Below, one piece after another: positions 41,266 through 50,578 of a stretch of DNA of 64,000 nucleotides. The DNA is taken from positions 1 through 64,000 of the forward strand of contig NZ_JAQQPZ010000013.1 of assembly GCF_028750675.1 (NCBI RefSeq), read 5' to 3'. This DNA is from Shewanella metallivivens. GTDB taxonomy: Bacteria > Pseudomonadota > Gammaproteobacteria > Enterobacterales > Shewanellaceae. Numbering within the stretch: position 1 is the first letter of the stretch; each line of letters begins with the position of its first letter. The translations under genes were made by a program, and so were the position numbers. Under the pieces are notes generated by a model. That model made no database searches. It was not told the origin of the DNA and saw only the letters and a program-made list of their open reading frames with translations.

Positions 41266-44200
41266 ATGCTTAATCGTTTAACAAAACATGCACAAACCAA
41301 AAACTATAAATGGGCAAACTTTACGTCAATAATACTGTTATTAACAGGATTATTCGTCGCAGTAACTCTTAAGGAAAATATTGAGATACAGAATGACGCA
41401 CTGATTAAGTCCAATTTAACCCAGCAAAGTAATCAGTTTAGTCTGGAGGTTAAAGACCGTATTCAAAAATTTGAATACGGTTTACAAGGATTAAGAGGCG
41501 CCATCAATACCACTGGTTTTGAGCATTTTAATTATCAGCAAAATTTAGCTTACTTTCAAAGCCGAGATTATCCAAGAGAGTTTCCAGGTGCACGTGGTTT
41601 TGGCGTGATCAGTGTTACGCCAAAGAATCAGTTAAACATATTTTTGCAACAGGCAAATCAAGATCGTCAGCCCCCCTTTAGCCTAAAACAACTTAATGCC
41701 CACCAAGATCCGCTTTTTATTGTTAAATACATTGAACCAGAACAACCTAACATTGAATCTTTAGGGTTAGATATTGGTTCAGAGCCTAATCGTCGCAGAG
41801 CGGCATTGTCTTCGGCGGTGGCCAATGCAGCAGTACTGACAGCGCCAATAACCCTAGTGCAAGCAGACAGTAAAATAAATCATGGATTTCTGTTATTACT
41901 GCCCATATACGATACCCGAAACATGGCTAATGTTACGCCAACAGAATTACTCGGCTGGGTTTATGCACCGCTGCTCATTAATGACATTTTAAAAACAATA
42001 ACCGATCAACAAAGCAATCTTAACCTGACTATTAATGACATCAGCACCACTGAGCATGTGCCTTTTTTCACCTCAAATACCCACAACAGTAATAATGAGC
42101 AACGCTTATTTGAAAAAAAACACACTGTTGAAAAAATCATTGAAGTTTATGGGCGCCAATGGGCGGTTCAGCTGACACCATCAAAACAATGGTTTTCAAC
42201 GTTGCATTTACCTAACCCACAGCAAGTCTTTTTTATCACCCTCAGCGTCACGGTATTACTCATTATTGTTTTACACATGTTTTTACGCTACATCACACGA
42301 AGTATGGATAGCGTAAGACAAAAAATATCCTTGTCTTCGTTTATAGAAAACTCATCAGAATGTTTAATCGGTGTAGACAGTGCATTTACTATTCTTAACT
42401 GGAATCAATCTGCTGAAACAATTTTTAACCTGCAAAAAACGGTGTCAGAAAAGCAGCCTATCATTAACTACTTAAATGATGGTATTACGACCGATGCTCT
42501 GATTGCCTATTTTAAAAAAGTCGCTCGAGGTGAGCGAGTCAGTAAAATAGAATTTTCTCATCAAGCGCTTGGCGACACTGAGGCGCGCTCACTGGTATTA
42601 ACGATTACGCCATTACTAAAAGACAATCTGTTTTTAGGTGCCAGCTTTACCATTAACGACATATCTGATTTCAAAGCGCTACAAACTCAATTACAGCAAC
42701 ACAATATTGAGCTTAAAACCAAAGTCGATGAAAATACCATCGAAATCGAACAGGCGAACTTATTTCAACAAAATATTCTCAATAGCAGCAAAGTCGTTGT
42801 GATTGCGACCGACCCGACAGGGGTCATTACCTTTTTCAGCAAGGGTGCGGAGCAACAATTGCGCTATAACACAGATGAAATACTGGGTAAAAACGTAACA
42901 AAATTAATGACCGAGGTAGTCCCCAATAATAACGACTTAGTGTTAAACACTGAAAAAACGAGTCTTACACAGCCGATTAACTGTAAAAATAAAGATCTAT
43001 TCAACTATATAGAGCAACAATTACAGCTGCAGCAACACCCTTCTTTTACGTGCCGATTAAAGCAAAAATACGGCGACTATAAACAGGTAAGCTTACACGT
43101 TTCAGCGATGAAAGAGCGTAACTTAGGCAGGACAAGGTATGTTTTTGTGGTAGAAGATTTAACCGAAAAAAATGCCTTACAAAAACAACTCAACTTAACC
43201 ACGGCAGCAGTTGAATATTCTCACAACATTTTGCTTTGGTTAACCTCGGATGGGGTCATTGTCCGCAGTAATCCATATGCCAATAACGCATTAGGATATA
43301 GCGCTAACGATATGAGTAATAAACATATCAACAACTTACTGGCTTCTTATACAGAGCAATCATGGATAGACACTAAACTTAAACTGTTACACAGTCAGCC
43401 CCATGGTTTCAAATGTCAACTCGTTACTGCGCAAAAAGAGATTCTACCCGTCAACATATCTGCGGGATTAATAAACAGTGATAATACCGAATACATTTTT
43501 ATTGAAGCTCAACAACTGACAAGCCGTGAGCAAATAAACCGTTCACTAGGGTTGCTCAGTAGCCCAAAATTAAGCACGACACCAAGAATATCAGCAACAA
43601 CAGATACACAGTCAAACTTAAAAATAATGGCTGCCTCTCAGTTAAGACACAAAAAAAACGTTGTAACAAAAAAGCTTAGCGCTTCCAAAGCCACCCTGAC
43701 ACCTCAAACCGAAGGTGCACCAAAGAATAAAACAGCAGCACAGGCTAATACGCTTGAAACATTTTGCGACAAACACCATATCGACTTTGCTAAAGCCCTA
43801 ACTCGTCTTAGCGATAACAAAATAATCTATATTAAAGCGTTGGAGCTATTGATTAATGACCTGAATGAATACGCAGCAATAGAGACACTAAAAACGAAAG
43901 ATGTTCCTGGACTAAAATTGATGTTTCATACGTTAAAAAGCGCTGCGGCCACCTTAGGTTTTAATACGCTTGCCCAGTTTGCTAATCAACAAGAAAACAT
44001 AATCAAAGCAGACACAATATTGAATAAAGACGTGATGATTGAGCAGTTGACTCAACAAACAAATTCAGTGCTTCCTATTGCCCATAATTTATTGCAACTA
44101 TTACAAAACAAATTGCCGCCAAAAGAACCCATATTACAGACAGGTTACGCCCCCAAAGTGACCGACGAATGCTTAGCGACATTTCAAATACTAAGTGAGG

Positions 44201-44382
44201 AAGTCCATACCTTTAACATGAATGCATCAAACACCTTAGCCAAGGTCTCAGCAACATTAAATGCCATCGCACCTGAACAATATTTGGCGCTAGAGTCTGA
44301 AATAAAAATATTAAATTTTCATCAAGCTGAAATCATTCTCAAGGCACTTCACCCTCTATTACTTGAGCACATGAATCGCTGA
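41266..44382 (+). CDS. CHASE-PAS-HPt membrane receptor without a kinase core
   Basis: Protein of 1038 residues. Order: transmembrane helix (about 17-37, FTSIILLLTGLFVAVTL); periplasmic CHASE domain (about 70-250, with RGAINTTGFEHFNYQQNLAYF and PREFPGARGFGVI); second helix (about 320-340, VFFITLSVTVLLIIVLHMFL). About three PAS-like segments follow (around 365-475, 510-640, 645-765), then a low-complexity linker and an HPt domain with the phospho-histidine at residue 888 (LMFHTLKSAAATLG). No HisKA, HATPase, GGDEF or receiver motif is found. It is divergent from the REC-GGDEF-EAL/kinase pair and could receive phosphate from that kinase; this is inference. Confidence 0.85.
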   Translation: MLNRLTKHAQTKNYKWANFTSIILLLTGLFVAVTLKENIEIQNDALIKSNLTQQSNQFSLEVKDRIQKFEYGLQGLRGAINTTGFEHFNYQQNLAYFQSRDYPREFPGARGFGVISVTPKNQLNIFLQQANQDRQPPFSLKQLNAHQDPLFIVKYIEPEQPNIESLGLDIGSEPNRRRAALSSAVANAAVLTAPITLVQADSKINHGFLLLLPIYDTRNMANVTPTELLGWVYAPLLINDILKTITDQQSNLNLTINDISTTEHVPFFTSNTHNSNNEQRLFEKKHTVEKIIEVYGRQWAVQLTPSKQWFSTLHLPNPQQVFFITLSVTVLLIIVLHMFLRYITRSMDSVRQKISLSSFIENSSECLIGVDSAFTILNWNQSAETIFNLQKTVSEKQPIINYLNDGITTDALIAYFKKVARGERVSKIEFSHQALGDTEARSLVLTITPLLKDNLFLGASFTINDISDFKALQTQLQQHNIELKTKVDENTIEIEQANLFQQNILNSSKVVVIATDPTGVITFFSKGAEQQLRYNTDEILGKNVTKLMTEVVPNNNDLVLNTEKTSLTQPINCKNKDLFNYIEQQLQLQQHPSFTCRLKQKYGDYKQVSLHVSAMKERNLGRTRYVFVVEDLTEKNALQKQLNLTTAAVEYSHNILLWLTSDGVIVRSNPYANNALGYSANDMSNKHINNLLASYTEQSWIDTKLKLLHSQPHGFKCQLVTAQKEILPVNISAGLINSDNTEYIFIEAQQLTSREQINRSLGLLSSPKLSTTPRISATTDTQSNLKIMAASQLRHKKNVVTKKLSASKATLTPQTEGAPKNKTAAQANTLETFCDKHHIDFAKALTRLSDNKIIYIKALELLINDLNEYAAIETLKTKDVPGLKLMFHTLKSAAATLGFNTLAQFANQQENIIKADTILNKDVMIEQLTQQTNSVLPIAHNLLQLLQNKLPPKEPILQTGYAPKVTDECLATFQILSEEVHTFNMNASNTLAKVSATLNAIAPEQYLALESEIKILNFHQAEIILKALHPLLLEHMNR

Positions 44383-44570
44383 GTTAAAATCATTACAACA
44401 AGCTTGCCAAAAAAACATTGACGAAAAAAAACTCTCGACATTTTAATTAATACTTTTGATTTACATTTGGAGTATAAAGTACTGATAAAGTAAAAATATT
44501 GACAATATTTATCTCAAATTTATATACACTCACTACACTTAACCTACCGTCCACCTACAAACAGTATTTA

Positions 44571-45575
44571 ATGACAACACCGCTTGCTAAGTTTATATAC
44601 ATATTATTTATGCTAAGCATAATAGCCTGCTTAACCAGTTGCGAGCCTTCAAACAATGCATTCGCATCTAAAGCATTGCGAAAGCCTATCAAAATAGCCG
44701 TATCAAACACCCCTTTATCGGCGCCATTATTTATTGCACAGCAACAAGGATATTTTGAACAAAATAATTTAAACGTTGAATTAGTCATCATTGAGGGCGG
44801 AGTAGAATGCTTTAATGCCATGATTAATCATGAGGTAGACTTTGCAACCTCGTCAGAAACCGTTGTGATGTTTAATAGCTTTAAACGCACCGATTTTTCG
44901 GTGTTGGCGAGCTTTGTTGAAACAGATAATGACGTCAAGTTACTGAGCCTTAATCCGCAGAAATATAAGCACCTCAATAATTTAGCTAATGCTCGAATTG
45001 GAATTATCAAAGGCAGCGCCAGTGAGTTTTTTTTAGATAGCTTGTTAATTATGTACAATAAAACTCAGCAGCCAATTCAGCGAGTCTATTTAAATTCTGA
45101 CCAACTTTTACCCGCCCTGTTAAATGACAAAGTGGATATCATTTCAGCGTGGGAGCCACTGAGTTATTTGCTCTCTAAACAAATGTCTCACTCACCCGAA
45201 ATCATTAACAGTCGTGGTTTATACCATTTATCATTTAATCTGATTGGCCTAAAAGATTCTCCTATTAAACAAGACCAAAAACTGGCGCTACTCAAAGCCA
45301 TTAATGAATCCACGGAGTTTATTCAACAACACCCAAAACAAGCACAACAAGTTATCAGCCAAACACTCGAAATAGACGCCCAACAATTAAAATACTCGTG
45401 GAGCGACTACACTTTTAGACTGTCACTGAGTAATGCACTATTTTCCAAAATTCAAACCCAAAGCCAGTGGGCAATTGACAATCAATTAGTTCCACGAGAA
45501 AACCGTGTCGATTTTAGACTCATATTTGATAGACAACTTCTTGAAACCTATACATCACAAGAGGCGGGCTGGTAA
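44571..45575 (+). CDS. Substrate-binding lipoprotein (SsuA/THI5-like, NMT1 family)
   Basis: Periplasmic-binding-protein fold of 334 residues related to binding proteins for sulfonates, nitrate or thiamine precursors. Features are KPIKIAVSNTPLSAPLFIAQ, QGYFEQNNLNVELVIIEGG, ARIGIIKGSASEFFLDSLL and DKVDIISAWEPLSYLL. The N-terminus MTTPLAKFIYILFMLSIIAC is a lipoprotein signal with candidate lipobox cysteines (IIAC or LTSC). The start at 44571 was chosen because it opens this signal; no good ribosome-binding site is seen, and a longer frame starts at 44499. No ABC permease or ATPase gene is nearby. The GGDEF gene starts 3 bp after it, which suggests a sensory role. Confidence 0.82.
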   Translation: MTTPLAKFIYILFMLSIIACLTSCEPSNNAFASKALRKPIKIAVSNTPLSAPLFIAQQQGYFEQNNLNVELVIIEGGVECFNAMINHEVDFATSSETVVMFNSFKRTDFSVLASFVETDNDVKLLSLNPQKYKHLNNLANARIGIIKGSASEFFLDSLLIMYNKTQQPIQRVYLNSDQLLPALLNDKVDIISAWEPLSYLLSKQMSHSPEIINSRGLYHLSFNLIGLKDSPIKQDQKLALLKAINESTEFIQQHPKQAQQVISQTLEIDAQQLKYSWSDYTFRLSLSNALFSKIQTQSQWAIDNQLVPRENRVDFRLIFDRQLLETYTSQEAGW

Positions 45576-45578
45576 ATC

Positions 45579-46907
45579 ATGATGCTATCTAAGCGCCTTA
45601 AACTCACCGCGACGCTCTGCTCAATACTGACTTTTGTTGTCGGACTATCGCTAGTGCAGGTGCATAATTATCAGCAACAAATATATCGACAGCTTAATTA
45701 TTCCATGAAGCTGCAACTCATTATTGACAGTTTACGAAGTCAACTTTGGTTGTATCAAGAATACACTGATGAACAAGGATTAACTGAACTGAATAATCGA
45801 CAGGCTGAATTAGCAGCAGCGTTGTCGCAAAACATTGATTGGGATCAACAACAAAAGCTCATTATCCAAAATATTAATCGGCTTAATACCAATGTGAGAA
45901 CCTTAATTAATACCCAAAATAACTATCATAATCCACAAGCGGTTCAGCCAATCACATTAGCTGCCGAACGTTTATTTAAAGCAAAGTACAGCATGGTCAT
46001 TGAAGAGATGACCGAAGAAATGTTCCGTTTACACCAATTATCAGTCACTCAAGCCAAAACTAAACAACAAACCCTTTTATGGTTAGTCGGCGTCATATTA
46101 CTCATACTCGCAATATTAGTCACAGCATGGTCATTTATGACCTTAACCCGTTTCAAAAAAGGTCTCGCTTCGTTAAATAGTGGTATGGAAGCGCTCGCTT
46201 CAGGTGATTTAACCAGTCGAATTGTGTTTAACGATGCAGATGAACTGTCTGCGCTAGCACATAATTTTAACTTGATGAAACAATCTCTTACTCAAATTAC
46301 CGTTAAAAAGGATAGCCTTAAACAAGAGGTTGATCGGCAAACCTATAAACTCATTGAGCAACAAGAACGATTGATTTTTTTGGCTGAGCATGATGAATTA
46401 ACTGGTATTTTTAATCGGCGCGCCTTTATTAAAAAAATCGACAATGCCATCGCCAGAGATTTACGTTCTGATGATCAAGCCGCGCTATTGTTTATCGATC
46501 TCAATAAATTTAAACAAATTAATGACACCTTAGGACACAGTATTGGTGATGAAGTCATTGTCACCATTGCCCAGCGCTTAATAAAAAGCCTCAGATCAAC
46601 AGATATAGCCGGCAGGCTCGGAGGTGATGAATTTGTAGTATGGCTCGATTTAATCACTGAACCGATAAATATTGATCAAAAAATTGAGCAACTATTAAAT
46701 ACAATAAAAAAACCAATCAAGATTGCAGATCACACACTAGAAGTAGGTGCAAGCATTGGTATTAGCATATTGCCAAAGAATGGACTCAGTAGCCGTGAAC
46801 TCATTAGCGCTGCAGACACGGCAATGTATCAAGCAAAAGCAGCTAATCACCTCGACTATTGCTACTACGCAGGCGATCACGGAGTCACGATTTTAGCCAC
46901 TTCGTAA
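45579..46907 (+). CDS. Membrane diguanylate cyclase, HAMP-GGDEF
   Basis: Makes c-di-GMP from two GTP. The 442-residue product has an N-terminal helix (about 8-28, LTATLCSILTFVVGLSLVQ), a periplasmic helical segment of about 130 residues, and a second helix (about 165-187, TLLWLVGVILLILAILVTAW). A HAMP domain (GMEALASGDLTSRIVFNDADELSALAHNFN), a short coil, and a GGDEF domain with intact motif at residues 348-352 (GRLGGDEFVVW) follow. Translationally close to the binding-protein gene (3-bp gap), so the lipoprotein probably signals to its periplasmic segment. The last 31 bp overlap the convergent gene at 46877. Confidence 0.92.
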   Translation: MMLSKRLKLTATLCSILTFVVGLSLVQVHNYQQQIYRQLNYSMKLQLIIDSLRSQLWLYQEYTDEQGLTELNNRQAELAAALSQNIDWDQQQKLIIQNINRLNTNVRTLINTQNNYHNPQAVQPITLAAERLFKAKYSMVIEEMTEEMFRLHQLSVTQAKTKQQTLLWLVGVILLILAILVTAWSFMTLTRFKKGLASLNSGMEALASGDLTSRIVFNDADELSALAHNFNLMKQSLTQITVKKDSLKQEVDRQTYKLIEQQERLIFLAEHDELTGIFNRRAFIKKIDNAIARDLRSDDQAALLFIDLNKFKQINDTLGHSIGDEVIVTIAQRLIKSLRSTDIAGRLGGDEFVVWLDLITEPINIDQKIEQLLNTIKKPIKIADHTLEVGASIGISILPKNGLSSRELISAADTAMYQAKAANHLDYCYYAGDHGVTILATS

Positions 46908-47431
46908 GTTTGCGTAGTCCAATCAAAATAATACTCAACCCCTTGCCACTCATAAACAGTACCATTGGCAGTTTGAATCGCTTTAGCGTTTTCAGGTAAA
47001 CGGCTCAAGCCACTGCTCACTTCAGTGTGTGTTGTGGTGTATAGTGGCGTAGCCTTGAGCGTAGCAGGCGGCTCAACCGAGCGATAGTGGGTGCTGGGTG
47101 CCAAGCTTACTGCATTGTATGGGTAACCCCCCCGATAATGGTTGATACCCCAGCTATAATTCAAGTGGCTATTCATACCATTATGCCAACTAATACCAAC
47201 ACTTGGGCCCCAGCCATAGTTGTTCCAACCCACCCCCCAACGCCAAGGATCGTATCGCATATGGGACTGATACTTAGGCCGATGATGCTGCCCTCCCGTT
47301 GGGTGAGACTCACGATTAAGCCGCTCATCATTCAGTGGTGCTTTAGCCTGAGCAGGTAAAATACTACAGACACACAAACAAGCACTAACTAGAGCGGTAC
47401 TCAGTAATACTCGGGAATTGTTTATGCGCAT
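46877..47431 (-). CDS. Secreted His/Tyr/Trp/Gly-rich protein of unknown function
   Basis: A 184-residue protein with a signal peptide (VLLSTALVSACLCVCSILPAQA, cleavage near residue 29). A region rich in His, Trp, Gly, Asn and Tyr follows (residues about 45-105, for example WRWGVGWNNYGWG), then a C-terminal part with LPENAKAIQTANGTVYEWQG and VEYYFDWTTQTYEV. This ending recalls small exported proteins with a GxxYY-type motif, but I do not recognise the family with confidence. The C-terminal 31 bp overlap the 3' end of the diguanylate cyclase gene on the other strand. It is divergent from ubiD. Confidence 0.7.
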   Translation of the reverse strand: MRINNSRVLLSTALVSACLCVCSILPAQAKAPLNDERLNRESHPTGGQHHRPKYQSHMRYDPWRWGVGWNNYGWGPSVGISWHNGMNSHLNYSWGINHYRGGYPYNAVSLAPSTHYRSVEPPATLKATPLYTTTHTEVSSGLSRLPENAKAIQTANGTVYEWQGVEYYFDWTTQTYEVAKIVTP

Positions 47432-47572
47432 AACTCACCTCTCACAAGCTCATCGATATAAGTTATTTTACGCTAAGTCTCGACAAAGTCGATATGCACC
47501 ATTTTGCTTAACCCTATATTAGAAAAATGCTATAGTGCGCGCCATATTGGATTTGATATTCAGGCGGTAACC

Positions 47573-49054
47573 ATGAGTTTTAAGGATTTACGCAGCTTCA
47601 TCGAGCATTTAGAAGCCAATGGTGAGCTCAAACGTATTAGTCACCCTGTTGACCCTTATTTAGAAATGACTGAAATTGCTGATCGTGTTTTACGATCGGG
47701 CGGTCCCGCGCTGTTATTCGAAAATCCAACCAATCACACCATGCCTGTATTGGCTAACCTATTTGGTACCCCAAAACGTGTTGCGATGGCATTAGGCAAA
47801 GACGACCCCATTGCACTGCGTGAAGTCGGTGAGTTATTAGCTTTTTTAAAAGAGCCTGAACCACCAAGTGGCTTTAAAGATGCTATTGCGAAAATCCCAA
47901 TGTTTAAGCAAGCATTAAATATGCCGCCTAAAACAGTGCGGAATCCGCCTTGTCAGCAGGTAGTTAAAACAGGAGATGAGGTTGATCTCACCGCCTTACC
48001 TATCCAACACTGTTGGCCAGGAGATGTTGCGCCACTCGTCACCTGGGGATTAACCATCACCAAAGGCCCACGACAAAAACGCCAAAATTTAGGTATTTAT
48101 CGTCAACAATTATTGGGTAAAAACAAACTCATTATGCGCTGGTTAGATCACCGTGGCGGCGCGTTAGACTTTAAAGACTTTAAACAACAACACCCCGGCG
48201 AGCGTTATCCTGTGGTAGTGGCATTAGGCAGTGATCCTGTCACTATTTTAGGCGCTGTAACACCTGTACCAGATTCCATGAGCGAATACGCTTTTGCCGG
48301 TTTACTGCGCGGCGAGCGCACCGAAGTCTGTAAAGCCATTAGCTGTGATTTAGAAGTCCCCGCCACCAGCGAAATCATTTTAGAAGGTTATATCGACCCG
48401 GATGAAACCGCAGAAGAAGGCCCATATGGCGATCACACAGGGTATTACAATGAAACCGACTCATTCCCAGTATTTACGGTAACCCATATCACTCATCGTA
48501 AAGATGCGATTTATCATAGTACCTACACCGGCCGTCCACCTGATGAGCCCGCCATGTTGGGTGTCGCATTAAATGAAGTGTTTGTACCGATTTTACGTAA
48601 GCAATATCCAGAAATTATTGATTTTTATTTACCGCCAGAAGGCTGCTCATATCGCATGGCCGTCATCTCAATCCGCAAGCAATATCCAGGGCATGCAAAA
48701 CGGGTAATGATGGGCGCGTGGTCTTTCTTACGCCAATTTATGTACACTAAGTTTATTGTCATCGTTGATGAAGATGTCAATTGCCGTGACTGGCAAGATG
48801 TCATTTGGGCCATTACTACCCGCATGGACCCAACCCGCGATACCATGTTGGTTGATAATACTCCAATTGATTATCTCGACTTTGCCTCACCAGTGGCGGG
48901 GTTAGGTTCAAAGATGGGCTTAGATGCAACCAATAAATGGCCCGGTGAAACCACCCGCGAATGGGGTACCCCCATAGTAATGGACCCAGAAGTGAAGCAA
49001 AAAGTGGATCAAATGTGGGATGATCTCGGCATAGATGACATACCGACGTTGTAG
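47573..49054 (+). CDS. ubiD: 3-octaprenyl-4-hydroxybenzoate carboxy-lyase
   Basis: Prenylated-FMN-dependent decarboxylase in ubiquinone synthesis. The 493-residue product matches E. coli UbiD throughout: LRAGG-type [80 protein letters not shown] and [11 protein letters not shown]. The ATG at 47573 starts [21 protein letters not shown]; 23 upstream codons in frame are unlikely. fre follows after 78 bp, the common ubiD-fre pairing. The cofactor prenyltransferase gene ubiX is not in the window. Confidence 0.97.
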   Translation: MSFKDLRSFIEHLEANGELKRISHPVDPYLEMTEIADRVLRSGGPALLFENPTNHTMPVLANLFGTPKRVAMALGKDDPIALREVGELLAFLKEPEPPSGFKDAIAKIPMFKQALNMPPKTVRNPPCQQVVKTGDEVDLTALPIQHCWPGDVAPLVTWGLTITKGPRQKRQNLGIYRQQLLGKNKLIMRWLDHRGGALDFKDFKQQHPGERYPVVVALGSDPVTILGAVTPVPDSMSEYAFAGLLRGERTEVCKAISCDLEVPATSEIILEGYIDPDETAEEGPYGDHTGYYNETDSFPVFTVTHITHRKDAIYHSTYTGRPPDEPAMLGVALNEVFVPILRKQYPEIIDFYLPPEGCSYRMAVISIRKQYPGHAKRVMMGAWSFLRQFMYTKFIVIVDEDVNCRDWQDVIWAITTRMDPTRDTMLVDNTPIDYLDFASPVAGLGSKMGLDATNKWPGETTREWGTPIVMDPEVKQKVDQMWDDLGIDDIPTL

Positions 49055-49132
49055 CCAAAGTGATCCCCTGTGAGGTTGATTGGCTATAATGACGTGATTA
49101 AAAATATTTAAAAAGGGCTTAAAGGACGTTAG

Positions 49133-49831
49133 ATGAAAACCATTCGTTGTCAGATTGAAAAAGTCACCCCGTTTAATGACGCGGTTTACCAAGTGTTGCT
49201 AAAACCAGAAACCGCCTTTGACTTTAAGGCTGGCCAATACTTGAGTGTGGTCATGGGTGAAAAAGACAAACGTCCTTTTTCTATTGCCTCTGCACCTAAT
49301 GCTGAATTAATAGAATTACATATTGGCGCTGCAGTAAGCGAAAGCTACCCAATGCAAGTAGTAGAGCGCCTAAAAACTGCTACTTATATCGACATTGAAG
49401 CCCCTGCTGGTGATGCATTTTTACGTAGCGACAGCCACAGACCACGCATTTTAATTGCCGGCGGCACAGGTTTCTCGTACATCAAAAGTATTGTAGAGCA
49501 GCAAATTGCTAATGGTGAAACCGTCAACACCAAGTTTTATTGGGGTTGCCGCAATGAAGATGCCATGTACTATCAAGAAATTGCCCGTAAATGGCATACA
49601 GAAAACGAATGGCTAGAGTTTATCCCAACCATCGAAGAGTTCAGCGACACCTGGCAAGGCAAACAAGCCAACCTACTGGAACAAATTAAGCATGATTTTA
49701 TCAGCTTAAATGGTTACGACATATACATCGCGGGCCGTTTTGACATGGTTGGCGCTGCACGAGAGCTGTTCCGCGAACTTGGGGTTGAAGAAGCTCACTT
49801 ATATGGTGATGCCTTCGCATTTATTAAGTAA
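49133..49831 (+). CDS. fre: NAD(P)H-flavin reductase
   Basis: Reduces free riboflavin, FMN and FAD with NAD(P)H. The 232-residue product belongs to the ferredoxin-reductase fold: flavin-site motif RPFSIASAP (about residues 45-53), NAD-site ILIAGGTGFSYIKSI (about 103-117), KFYWGCRNEDAMYY and the C-terminal LYGDAFAFI. Length equals E. coli Fre (233). It follows ubiD and ends before a terminator. Confidence 0.96.
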   Translation: MKTIRCQIEKVTPFNDAVYQVLLKPETAFDFKAGQYLSVVMGEKDKRPFSIASAPNAELIELHIGAAVSESYPMQVVERLKTATYIDIEAPAGDAFLRSDSHRPRILIAGGTGFSYIKSIVEQQIANGETVNTKFYWGCRNEDAMYYQEIARKWHTENEWLEFIPTIEEFSDTWQGKQANLLEQIKHDFISLNGYDIYIAGRFDMVGAARELFRELGVEEAHLYGDAFAFIK

Positions 49832-49865
49832 GTATTGAGCGCCTATTACTGCTCATTACGCCCAC

Positions 49866-49893
49866 AAAAACCGGCAACCTTGTCGGTTTTTTT
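49866..49893 (+). terminator. Intrinsic terminator of ubiD-fre
   Basis: Stem AAACCGGCAA / TTGTCGGTTT with a 2-base loop, followed by seven T residues. Confidence 0.85.
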
Positions 49894-49943
49894 ATCGCAT
49901 TCAATTTATCATTTTTAGACATTTTGACGATTAAGGTAGACCG

Positions 49944-50522
49944 ATGAAACTCAGCCAATTAAGCCAACCTATTTTTGACCACCTATATCGAGACATTTTT
50001 GAGTTTCGCAGCACCTTTGATTTACCGGTGAACGATTCAACAAGCCTAGATGACCAGGCTGACACCCTGCACACCTCTTTAATTATTGAAGAAATGACCG
50101 AGTTGGCAGAAGCGGATTCGCGTATTGAACAAGCCGATGCCATCGTAGACTCAGTGTATGTATTAATGGGCCGTTTAGTACACCTAGGCGCTTCTCAAGT
50201 GAGCGATCGCATCGAGATAAGCTATCTTATCGATTTACTATTGAACGTGGCTAAAAACCGCAAAATAGACTTCATAAAATGTTGGGATGAAGTCCACTCA
50301 AGTAATATGAGTAAGGTTTGCCGCACTGAGCAAGAGCTCAATGAAACCATCGCCCATTACGCCCAACAAGGTGTTGAGATTGTTGGCAGTAAAAAAGGCG
50401 AGTTTATCATCGCTAAGTGCGCTAAAGATGTCGATATGGGGGGGAAAGTGGTTCGTCAGGGCAAAGTGTTAAAGTCGGTTTATTACCGCCCAGCAGACTT
50501 GACGAGCTTAGTGCAAAATTAA
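49944..50522 (+). CDS. MazG-like (all-alpha) nucleotide pyrophosphohydrolase family protein
   Basis: A 192-residue protein whose N-terminal half has the all-alpha NTP-pyrophosphohydrolase pattern. This comprises an EExxE-type motif (SLIIEEMTELAEADS, about residues 47-61) and a downstream metal-binding helix (QADAIVDSVYVLMGRLVHLG). The C-terminal half (CWDEVHSSNMSKV, then GKVVRQGKVLKS and YYRPADL) resembles the phosphoribosyl-ATP-pyrophosphatase-like superfamily. Substrate is unknown; house-cleaning of modified nucleotides is inferred from the family. AAGG lies before the ATG. It stands alone between two terminators. Confidence 0.75.
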   Translation: MKLSQLSQPIFDHLYRDIFEFRSTFDLPVNDSTSLDDQADTLHTSLIIEEMTELAEADSRIEQADAIVDSVYVLMGRLVHLGASQVSDRIEISYLIDLLLNVAKNRKIDFIKCWDEVHSSNMSKVCRTEQELNETIAHYAQQGVEIVGSKKGEFIIAKCAKDVDMGGKVVRQGKVLKSVYYRPADLTSLVQN

Positions 50523-50541
50523 TAGCACTTATTTAGCCCAT

Positions 50542-50571
50542 AAAAAAATGCGCTTAATATGCGCATTTTTT
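50542..50571. terminator. Bidirectional intrinsic terminator
   Basis: Stem AAAAATGCGC / GCGCATTTTT with a 7-base loop, between the pyrophosphohydrolase gene and the convergent membrane-protein gene. Confidence 0.9.
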
Positions 50572-50578
50572 ATGAGTT

